Assembly: GCA_009781325.1 (NCBI GenBank)
Contig: WQYJ01000119.1
Span: forward strand, 1-6,658
From: Propionibacteriaceae bacterium
GTDB taxonomy: Bacteria > Actinomycetota > Actinomycetes > Propionibacteriales > Propionibacteriaceae
Direction of reading: 5' to 3'
Length of the DNA stretch: 6,658 nt
Under the pieces are notes generated by a model. The model saw nothing but the letters and a program-made list of their open reading frames with translations. It was not told the origin of the DNA and ran no database searches. Positions 1 through 6,353 of this stretch are shown here, one piece after another. Made by a program: the position numbers and the translations under genes. Within the stretch, counting starts at the first letter, position 1, and the number at the start of each line of letters is the position of its first letter.

Positions 1-375
1 GATGCACAGGTGGATCGCCGCGAGATGCAGTATCTCTACCACGACACTGACGGATATGTCTTCATGGACACCTCGGATTACTCGCAGATGACCATTCCTG
101 ATGAAACTGTAGGTGATTCGAAAAACTTCCTGCTGGAGAACGGAACCGCCACAGTCACCCTTCACGAGGGCAACCCGCTGTTTATCGAACTGCCAGCATC
201 GGTCGAACTGGAGATCACCTACACCGAACCCGGTCTCCAAGGTGACCGCTCTAGCGCAGGTACGAAGCCCGCCACTGTCGAGACCGGATTCCAAATCCAG
301 GTTCCGCTGTTCATCACCACAGGCGAGCGGGTCAAAGTGGACACCCGCGACGGCTCGTACATCTCCCGTGTCTGA
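1..375 (+). CDS. efp: Elongation factor P, C-terminal part (5' end outside window)
   Basis: EF-P binds between the P and E sites of the ribosome and promotes peptide-bond formation at stalled polyproline stretches; it is cytosolic. The frame is open from the first base, so the start and the N-terminal KOW-like domain with the modifiable tip residue are missing. The 124 visible residues cover the two C-terminal OB-type domains. An RREMQYLY stretch followed by a YVFMD motif near the beginning is typical of bacterial EF-P. The family signature K-x-A-x(4)-G-x(2)-[LIV]-x-V-P-x(2)-[LIV]-x(2)-G is matched exactly at about 265-324 (KPATVETG, then QVPLFITTG). The protein ends at TGA 373-375 and overlaps nusB by 8 bases, the usual actinobacterial efp-nusB pairing. 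No defect is visible in the part present. The modification state cannot be judged because the tip residue lies upstream. Confidence 0.97.
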   Translation, partial: DAQVDRREMQYLYHDTDGYVFMDTSDYSQMTIPDETVGDSKNFLLENGTATVTLHEGNPLFIELPASVELEITYTEPGLQGDRSSAGTKPATVETGFQIQVPLFITTGERVKVDTRDGSYISRV

Positions 376-844
376 GGACTCACCTAAGCGCTCCAGGATG
401 CGCAAGGCGCGAAAGTACGCCCTGGACATTCTCTACGTGGTTGACCTGACAGGTACGACACTGGAACGTGCCATGGATACCTATGCCACGATGTCTGATC
501 ACGAGATTCCGGCGTACTCCAAGCAACTCGCCGAAGGTGTTGTTGCCAATGGTTACCTGATCGACGGCTATCTGGCACCCTCGCTGTCTGAGAACTGGGA
601 GATTGAGCGAATGCCCGCCATCGACCGTTGCCTAGCACGCATGGCCACGTACGAGATGGTGTATGCAGATCTGGCTGCCAAGGTGGCAATCTCCGAAGCG
701 GTTCACCTAGCTAAAGAACTTTCCACCGATTCTTCCCCCACCTTCCTTGCCGGTGTTCTCGGTAAGGTTGCTACTCTGATTCATCCAGTGTCTGATGACG
801 AAACCACTCGGACATCACAGGAATCAACCGACAAGACAGGATAA
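368..844 (+). CDS. nusB: Transcription antitermination factor NusB
   Basis: NusB pairs with NusE (ribosomal protein S10), binds boxA RNA and supports antitermination of rRNA operons. With the GTG start at 368 it has 158 residues, a usual length. The basic N terminus (KRSRMRKARK, about 7-16) leads into the first helix (YALDILY), as expected for the RNA-binding face. The C-terminal half carries the family core: W77, then RMPAIDRCLARMATYE (81-96), VAISEAVHLAKELS (106-119), and FLAGVLGKVA (126-135). Residues after about 140 form a polar, probably disordered tail. The start is uncertain. GTG 368 gives the 8-base overlap with efp common in this group but has no clear Shine-Dalgarno. ATG 398 would give 148 residues beginning MRKARK and also lacks a well-spaced site. 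carA begins 10 bases after the stop. Confidence 0.94.
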   Translation: MSEDSPKRSRMRKARKYALDILYVVDLTGTTLERAMDTYATMSDHEIPAYSKQLAEGVVANGYLIDGYLAPSLSENWEIERMPAIDRCLARMATYEMVYADLAAKVAISEAVHLAKELSTDSSPTFLAGVLGKVATLIHPVSDDETTRTSQESTDKTG

Positions 845-854
845 GCTGAGCATC

Positions 855-1976
855 ATGAAAACCGTCCCTGCATTGCTTGTTTTAGAGGACGGTAAGACCT
901 TTCACGGTGAATCATTCGGCGCACAGGGGGAGACCATTGGTCATGCCTTCTTCTCCACAGCCATGACCGGATACCAAGAAGGACTTACCGACCCCGGATC
1001 TCACCAATCGGTGATCATCGCCACAGCCCCCCATGTTGGAAACACCGGGTGGAATGACGACGACAACGAGTCCGGACGTATCTGGGCTGCTGGCCTGGTC
1101 GTACGCGATCCCAGCCCGCGTCCATCCTCCTGGCGAGCTACGCGCTCCCTGGTCGATGAGATGACAGCCCAGTCACTGGTAGGGATTGCCGGGATTGATA
1201 CGCGGGCCTTGACAACCCGGCTTCGCGATCATGGAACCATGAAGGTGGGGATTTCAACCACCGATCTCGACCCTGGGTCTCTGCTGGCCAAAGTGAGAGC
1301 CTGGCAGCCAGGTAATCCTGTCGCCGATGTGACCACTGCTGAACCCTATGTTGTTCCTAGTCAGGGTGAAAAGAGTTTCACTATTGCAGTAGTCGATCTC
1401 GGTATGAAGGCTATGGCTGCACGCATCATGGCTGCCAAGGGGATGGACGTTCATGTTCTTCCGGCCACGGCAACACTGGCTGATATTCAAGCAGTGAACC
1501 CCGATGGAGTGGTCTTCGCTGGAGGACCGGGTGATCCGGCTGCTCTTTCCGGTGTGATTGACTGTGTCGGTGCAGTTCTTGCCGCCAAGATTCCAGTGTT
1601 CGCCATCGGTTTGGGGGCTCAGGTTTTCGGTCTCGCGCTGGGTCTGACAACCTACCCGCTCAAGCATGGCCACCACGGCACAAATATCCCTGTCAAAGAC
1701 CTCGCAACCTCCAAGGTTTGGATCACCGCCCACGGGCACAGTCATGGACTCCACGCACCTGCCTCGGATGAGATTCCCACCGCGTACGGAACCCTGCGTG
1801 TCACCCATCGATGCATCAATGATCAGGTGGCCGAGGGGCTTCACCTTCTCGACGATGGTGTCGTGGTTGGAATGGCAGTGCAGTTCCACCCTGAATCCGG
1901 GGGCGGGCCTCACGAAACTTCCGCCTTCTTTGACCAATTTTCAGCAATGATGACTACCAGGAGGGCCAGTGCCTAA
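855..1976 (+). CDS. carA: Carbamoyl-phosphate synthetase small subunit with a degenerate, probably inactive glutaminase site
   Basis: In typical bacteria this subunit hydrolyses glutamine and passes ammonia through a tunnel to CarB. The protein has 373 residues, near the usual 370-385. The N-terminal CarA domain (about 1-155) is well conserved: LVLEDGKTFHG, TAMTGYQE, TAPHVGN, VVRDPS, GIDTRALT. The C-terminal class I amidotransferase domain (about 174-365) keeps the oxyanion strand GGPGDP (223-228), PLKHGHHG and the triad His345-Pro-Glu347. However, the nucleophile elbow reads AIGLGAQ (250-256) where the family has GIC-LGHQ or GIC-FGNQ, so the catalytic Cys is Gly252. Other glutamine-pocket positions differ too: Gly48 for Ser47 and Gly294 for Asn311 (E. 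coli numbering). The frame is intact, so it is not an obvious pseudogene. ATG 855 was chosen because the protein then begins right at the family N terminus; the in-frame ATG at 795 would add 20 unrelated residues inside nusB. I infer a non-hydrolysing subunit of an ammonia-dependent enzyme. Confidence 0.95.
   Translation: MKTVPALLVLEDGKTFHGESFGAQGETIGHAFFSTAMTGYQEGLTDPGSHQSVIIATAPHVGNTGWNDDDNESGRIWAAGLVVRDPSPRPSSWRATRSLVDEMTAQSLVGIAGIDTRALTTRLRDHGTMKVGISTTDLDPGSLLAKVRAWQPGNPVADVTTAEPYVVPSQGEKSFTIAVVDLGMKAMAARIMAAKGMDVHVLPATATLADIQAVNPDGVVFAGGPGDPAALSGVIDCVGAVLAAKIPVFAIGLGAQVFGLALGLTTYPLKHGHHGTNIPVKDLATSKVWITAHGHSHGLHAPASDEIPTAYGTLRVTHRCINDQVAEGLHLLDDGVVVGMAVQFHPESGGGPHETSAFFDQFSAMMTTRRASA
1608..1610 (+). 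other. Lost catalytic nucleophile codon of CarA (GGT, Gly252)
   Basis: This codon aligns with the invariant nucleophilic cysteine of class I amidotransferases (E. coli CarA Cys269). The alignment needs no gaps: the flanking IPVFA before and LG-x-Q after match the family, as does the ALGL-TY-LKHGH stretch that follows. GGT is one base from the cysteine codon TGT. The residue three positions on, normally His or Asn in the elbow, is Ala255 (GCT, 1617-1619). Replacing this cysteine in E. coli CarA is known to remove glutamine-dependent but not ammonia-dependent synthesis. Confidence 0.9.
1959..1964 (+). promoter_or_regulatory. Strong Shine-Dalgarno for carB inside the carA 3' end
   Basis: AGGAGG lies 4 bases before the GTG at 1969, within the last codons of carA (encoding Arg-Arg). 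It fixes the GTG as the carB start and implies translational coupling of the two subunits. Confidence 0.85.
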
Positions 1977-4900
1977 GCGTACAGACATATCCTCGATCCT
2001 CGTCATCGGATCGGGTCCCATCGTCATTGGACAAGCTGCAGAGTTCGACTACTCGGGCACCCAAGCATGCCGGGTTTTGCGCGATGAGGGATACAGGGTC
2101 ATCCTGGTGAATTCCAATCCCGCCACGATTATGACCGACCCCGAGTTCGCTGACGCCACCTATGTGGAACCCATCACTCCCGAAGTGGTGGAGCGCATCA
2201 TCGCCAAGGAGCGCCCCGATGCTCTCTTAGCGACCATGGGCGGTCAAACAGGACTCAATACAGCGGTGAGGCTGTCCAAGTCCGGAGTTCTCGCCAAGTA
2301 CAACGTCGAACTCATCGGCGCCAATGTTGAGGCCATTGAACGCGGTGAGGATCGGGAGAAGTTCAAGCAGGTATGTACCTCGCTGACAGGGATTCCCGGA
2401 CCAACTCCGGAAGTCGCCAGATCCTTCACCTGCCATACAGTGGACGAGGTTTTAGCAGCCGGACGTGAACTCGGCTACCCAGTCGTCCTGCGTCCGTCCT
2501 TCACTATGGGTGGAGTTGGTTCCGGTTTTGCTCATAACGAAGATGAAGCTCGTACCATGGCCGAAATCGGCTTGGAGGCCTCACCGAGCACAGAAGTGCT
2601 TGTCGAAGAGTCAATCCTGGGGTGGAAAGAAATCGAACTGGAGTTGATGAGAGACCGCGAAGACAACGTGGTGATCGTATGCTCCATCGAAAACGTCGAC
2701 CCCATGGGAGTCCACACCGGAGACTCCATCGCGGTCGCGCCTGCCTTTACTCTCACTGATCGGGAATACCAGCACATTCGCGACATCGGGTTCGCGATTA
2801 TCCGTGAGGTTGGTCTGGAAGCCGGCGGATGCAATATCCAGTTTGCTGTTCACCCGTCTAACGGCCGGGTTGTCCTCATTGAGATGAATCCGCGTGTGTC
2901 ACGGTCCTCTGCTTTAGCATCGAAGGCTTCGGGGTATCCCATCGCGAAGATCGCTGCCAAGGTGGCAGTCGGGTATACCTTAGATGAGATTACTAACGAT
3001 GTTACTGGGATCACGCCGGCTAGTTTTGAGCCCTCGATCGACTATGTAGTCACCAAGGTGCCCAGATTCGCCTTCGAAAAGTTCTCCTCAGCAGAAGACA
3101 CCCTGACCACCCACATGAAAGCAGTGGGAGAGGCCATGGCCCTAGGGCGGAACTTCACCGAGTCTCTCGGTAAGGCCCTACGATCCCTAGAAGACCCCCA
3201 AGCACCTCTGCGTTTTGCAGGACCAGTAATGGATAAGAACGAGGCGCTCACACTGGCTTCACGGCCCCATGACGGTCGTCTTCAGGCAGTCATCCAGGCT
3301 TTGAGAGCTGGAGCGAGCGTTGACGAGGTATTCAAAGCCACCTGGATTGATCCCTGGTTCCTCGACCAGCTCTGCATCGTACTCGATCTAGCAAACCAGG
3401 TTGCCCAAGCTGGTGTTCTCGACGCTGACTTGCTGAAACAAGCTAAGCGTCACGGTTTGTCCGACGCTCAGATCGCTGAGATTCGCGGTGTGGCTGAAAC
3501 AGAGATTCGCTCTCTGCGTTGGTCACTGGGAGTACGCCCGGTCTTTAAGACTGTCGACACGTGTGCAGGTGAATTCGCTGCTCGTACCTTCTATCATTAC
3601 TCGACCTACGACGAGGAAACTGAGGTCAAACCCAGAACAAAACCAGCGGTGATGATCCTGGGTGCTGGCCCGAACCGAATCGGCCAAGGGATCGAATTTG
3701 ACTACTCCTGTGTCCACGCCTCGATGGCTTTGTCTAAGGCTGGTTACGAGACCATCATGGTCAATTGCAACCCAGAAACGGTTTCGACTGACTATGACAC
3801 CTCAGACAGACTATACTTCGAGCCATTGACCGCCGAGGATGTTCTTGAGGTCTATGCTGCTGAGGCAGCGACAGGTCCGGTGGCAGGCGTCATCGTACAA
3901 CTCGGCGGTCAAACCCCTCTGAAGCTCGCTGCAGCCCTGCAAGCCTCCGGTTTGCCGCTAGTCGGTACCTCACCGGCAGCCATCCATTTGGCGGAGGATC
4001 GCGGTGCCTTCGGGCAGGTTCTCGCTAATGCGGGTCTGCCAGCCCCGCGCTATGGGATGGCAAAGTCAGCCGATGAGGCTTTGAGAATTGCTTCGGAAAT
4101 CGGCTATCCCGTCCTTGTTCGACCGAGCTATGTTCTTGGCGGACGCGGGATGGAAATCGTCTATGACGATGCCACCTTGATCACCTATGTGACCACCGTG
4201 ACTCAGGCATCGGAAACCAACCCGATCCTGATCGACAAGTTCCTCGACGATGCCACCGAGATCGATGTGGATGCTCTCTTCGACGGCACCGATTTGTATA
4301 TCGGTGGGATCATGGAACACATCGAAGAAGCCGGGGTTCACTCCGGTGACTCGGCATGCGCACTGCCTCCGATCACCCTGGGCTCAGAGGTCATTCAGCG
4401 TATTCGTACCTCCACCAGGGCTATCGCCGAGGGTGTCGGGGTGAGAGGACTGATCAATATTCAGTTCGCCCTAGCTGGCAACACTCTCTACGTCCTCGAA
4501 GCCAATCCGCGTGCGTCGCGTACTGTGCCCTTTGTCTCCAAGGCCACCGATGTCCAACTCGCCAAGGCAGCAGCCCTGGTGATGATGGGTGCAACCATTG
4601 CTGACCTTCGAATACAAGGGGTGCTCAATAAGCATACGGATGGCTCCTGGCCGGCACCGTCGACTCCGGTTGCAGTCAAAGAAGCAGTGATGCCCTTCAA
4701 CCGATTCCAGACTTCCGAAGGACAATCGGTGGATACTCTGCTGGGCCCGGAGATGCGCTCCACCGGTGAGGTTATGGGTCTGGATGCCAGCTTCGGTATC
4801 GCTTTCGCCAAGTCTCAGACAGCTTCGTATGGACCTCTTCCGACTTCTGGGCGTGTCTTTGTGTCGGTGGCGAACGCTGACAAGCGACACACGATTCTTC

Positions 4901-5286
4901 CGATGCAAATCCTGGCTGACATGGGGTTCGAGATCCTTGCCACCACAGGTACTGCTGAGGTGCTTCGGCGTAATGGGATCGCCGTGACACCGGTACGCAA
5001 GCGCTCCGAAGGGGTCAGCCCTGACGGCGAAGTGACCGTGGTCGATCTGATTCTCAACCATGAGGTCGATCTTGTCATCAACACTCCGTACTCGGGAATG
5101 GGCTCCGGCTCCACCCGTCGTGATGGCTACGGGATCCGCTCAGCCGCAGTCATGGCTGACATTCCCTGCGTGACCACCATCCAAGGCTTGATTGCCGCAG
5201 TCCAAGGAATCGCTGCCTCCCGCAAGGGCGAGATCACTATCCGTTCGCTCCAAGAGTGGGCGCCATTGATGAGGCCGCCTGCATGA
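1969..5286 (+). CDS. carB: Carbamoyl-phosphate synthetase large subunit
   Basis: CarB makes carbamoyl phosphate from bicarbonate, ammonia and two ATP, the first step of pyrimidine and arginine synthesis. The 1105 residues show the full architecture. The carboxyphosphate ATP-grasp half (about 1-405) has VIGSGPIVIGQAAEFDYSG, Arg129, RPSFTMGG (175-182), GVHTGDS and IEMNPRVSRSSALASK (304-319). An oligomerisation region follows (about 406-555). The carbamoyl-phosphate half (about 556-945) has GAGPNRIGQGIEFDYS, VNCNPETVSTDYDTSDRLYFEP, Arg718 in RPSYVLGGRGMEIVYD, GVHSGDSAC and LEANPRASRTVPFVSKAT (843-860). The C-terminal MGS-like allosteric domain (about 960-1100) keeps ATTGTAEVL and Lys1011. No active-site residue I could align is lost, in contrast with CarA. 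The length is about 30 more than E. coli, spread over loops as in other actinobacteria. It overlaps carA by 8 bases and pyrD by 4. Confidence 0.98.
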   Translation: MPKRTDISSILVIGSGPIVIGQAAEFDYSGTQACRVLRDEGYRVILVNSNPATIMTDPEFADATYVEPITPEVVERIIAKERPDALLATMGGQTGLNTAVRLSKSGVLAKYNVELIGANVEAIERGEDREKFKQVCTSLTGIPGPTPEVARSFTCHTVDEVLAAGRELGYPVVLRPSFTMGGVGSGFAHNEDEARTMAEIGLEASPSTEVLVEESILGWKEIELELMRDREDNVVIVCSIENVDPMGVHTGDSIAVAPAFTLTDREYQHIRDIGFAIIREVGLEAGGCNIQFAVHPSNGRVVLIEMNPRVSRSSALASKASGYPIAKIAAKVAVGYTLDEITNDVTGITPASFEPSIDYVVTKVPRFAFEKFSSAEDTLTTHMKAVGEAMALGRNFTESLGKALRSLEDPQAPLRFAGPVMDKNEALTLASRPHDGRLQAVIQALRAGASVDEVFKATWIDPWFLDQLCIVLDLANQVAQAGVLDADLLKQAKRHGLSDAQIAEIRGVAETEIRSLRWSLGVRPVFKTVDTCAGEFAARTFYHYSTYDEETEVKPRTKPAVMILGAGPNRIGQGIEFDYSCVHASMALSKAGYETIMVNCNPETVSTDYDTSDRLYFEPLTAEDVLEVYAAEAATGPVAGVIVQLGGQTPLKLAAALQASGLPLVGTSPAAIHLAEDRGAFGQVLANAGLPAPRYGMAKSADEALRIASEIGYPVLVRPSYVLGGRGMEIVYDDATLITYVTTVTQASETNPILIDKFLDDATEIDVDALFDGTDLYIGGIMEHIEEAGVHSGDSACALPPITLGSEVIQRIRTSTRAIAEGVGVRGLINIQFALAGNTLYVLEANPRASRTVPFVSKATDVQLAKAAALVMMGATIADLRIQGVLNKHTDGSWPAPSTPVAVKEAVMPFNRFQTSEGQSVDTLLGPEMRSTGEVMGLDASFGIAFAKSQTASYGPLPTSGRVFVSVANADKRHTILPMQILADMGFEILATTGTAEVLRRNGIAVTPVRKRSEGVSPDGEVTVVDLILNHEVDLVINTPYSGMGSGSTRRDGYGIRSAAVMADIPCVTTIQGLIAAVQGIAASRKGEITIRSLQEWAPLMRPPA
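5270..5274 (+). promoter_or_regulatory. Shine-Dalgarno for pyrD inside the carB 3' end
   Basis: TGAGG ends 8 bases before the ATG at 5283. This supports that ATG over the in-frame GTG at 5256, which would add nine residues not typical of the family. Confidence 0.6.
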
Positions 5287-6353
5287 AAGGTGCGCTGACC
5301 AGGTTTGCTTATGAGTCGGTTCTGAGGCCGGGATTATTCCGCGCCTGCGGCTCCGACCCGGAGAAGATCCATGAGGTGATGATCAAACTCCTCGGCAACC
5401 TCGCTGCGACACCTGTGGCTCCACTTGCTTCACTCATTCTCGGTCAGCCTCAGGATCCTGTCACCATCGCCGGTGTACGGTTCCCAGGCCGTGTGGGTGT
5501 GGCTGCAGGTCTCGATAAGGATGGTGTCGCAGCTCGGATGTGGTCACACTTGGGTTTCGGTTTTGCAGAACTGGGTACGGTGACCGCACAAGCTCAGCCA
5601 GGTAATCCGCGTCCACGGGTCTTTCGCCTGGTGAATTCCCACGGATTGATCAACCGTATGGGATTCAATAACCATGGTGCCCAGGCTCTGGCTGATCGGC
5701 TGGCTGGTTGGGGAGTCAGGAGAGGTCAGCGTACCTTAGGGATTCCGTTGGGGATCAGTATCGGTAAGACCAAGATTGTGGATCTGGATCATGCTGTTTC
5801 CGACTATGTAAGTTCGCTGTCTGCTGTTCATCAGTATGCCGATTATGTGGCGGTGAACGTGTCGAGTCCCAATACACCTGGGCTGAGATCTCTCCAAGGC
5901 AGAGCCCACATTCATGATCTGGTCACCGAACTAGTGACCACAGCAGCCAAGCTTGATCCTAACCCCGTACCGATCTTCGTCAAACTTGCGCCCGATCTGT
6001 CAGATTCTGGTGTTGATGAGTTGATCGAAGCTGTGGTTGATGCCGGAGGTTCCGGACTAATTGCCACCAACACAACCCAGGACCGCCGCGGGATTGCGCG
6101 CAAAGACATGGGGTTTTCTCGCCAAGAAGGTGGGATGTCCGGGCGTCCGCTGCGCCGACGGGCTCGCCAAGTCGTTGCTCAAGCTGTGTCCTCAAAACTT
6201 CCAGTGATCGCCTCAGGTGGGATCATGAGTGTCGCAGACGCTGAGGTGATGTTTGATCTTGGCGCCCAAGCGGTTCAGGTCTATACGGGGTTCATCTATT
6301 CTGGACCTGGGTTGGTAGCAGGAATCAATGCTTTGAAGGAGAAACACCTATGA
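5283..6353 (+). CDS. pyrD: Dihydroorotate dehydrogenase, class 2 (quinone-linked)
   Basis: It oxidises dihydroorotate to orotate with FMN and passes electrons to membrane quinone; it is a peripheral protein of the inner membrane face. With ATG 5283 it has 356 residues. The N-terminal helical segment (about 1-50) with YESVLRPGLF and the HE motif (30-31) is the membrane and quinone tunnel element that marks class 2. The FMN barrel follows: VAAGLDKDG (73-81), ELGTVTAQAQPGNPRPRVFRL (96-116), NRMGFNN (124-130), VNVSSPNTPGLR (191-202) with the catalytic Ser195, KLAPDLS, ATNTT, GGMSGRPL, ASGGI and VQVYTGFIYSGPGLV. A serine base rather than cysteine, and the absence of an adjacent pyrK, also fit class 2. 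The start overlaps the carB stop (ATGA), indicating coupling. Nothing appears damaged. Confidence 0.97.
   Translation: MKGALTRFAYESVLRPGLFRACGSDPEKIHEVMIKLLGNLAATPVAPLASLILGQPQDPVTIAGVRFPGRVGVAAGLDKDGVAARMWSHLGFGFAELGTVTAQAQPGNPRPRVFRLVNSHGLINRMGFNNHGAQALADRLAGWGVRRGQRTLGIPLGISIGKTKIVDLDHAVSDYVSSLSAVHQYADYVAVNVSSPNTPGLRSLQGRAHIHDLVTELVTTAAKLDPNPVPIFVKLAPDLSDSGVDELIEAVVDAGGSGLIATNTTQDRRGIARKDMGFSRQEGGMSGRPLRRRARQVVAQAVSSKLPVIASGGIMSVADAEVMFDLGAQAVQVYTGFIYSGPGLVAGINALKEKHL
6336..6341 (+). promoter_or_regulatory. Shine-Dalgarno for pyrF inside the pyrD 3' end
   Basis: AAGGAG lies 8 bases before the ATG at 6350, an ideal spacing. It confirms a pyrF start that overlaps the pyrD stop as ATGA. Confidence 0.85.

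Noticed and set aside
113..367. Upstream extension of the nusB frame to ATG 113
   Set aside because: This part lies within conserved EF-P coding sequence and its translation does not look like NusB.
795..854. An earlier carA start at ATG 795
   Set aside because: It would overlap nusB by 50 bases and add 20 residues with no match to the CarA N terminus, which begins naturally at ATG 855.
1563..1565. Cys237 of CarA as a replacement nucleophile for the missing one
   Set aside because: It sits 15 residues before the elbow, in the helix between the oxyanion strand and the nucleophile strand, with no G-x-C-x-G context. It is unlikely to reach the active site.
1600..1625. A frameshift or single sequencing error explaining the loss of Cys in CarA
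   Set aside because: The frame is correct on both sides, two residues of the elbow besides the Cys position differ from the consensus, and distant pocket residues are also changed, so one error cannot explain it. Reads should still be checked.
1254..1937. A 227-codon open frame on the minus strand opposite carA
   Set aside because: It lies wholly inside carA, shows no recognisable domain, and its composition is what the codon pattern of the opposite strand would give. carA has clear family motifs throughout.
4471..5061. A 196-codon open frame on the minus strand opposite carB
   Set aside because: It is fully covered by conserved CarB coding sequence, with no family motifs of its own; treated as an antisense artefact.
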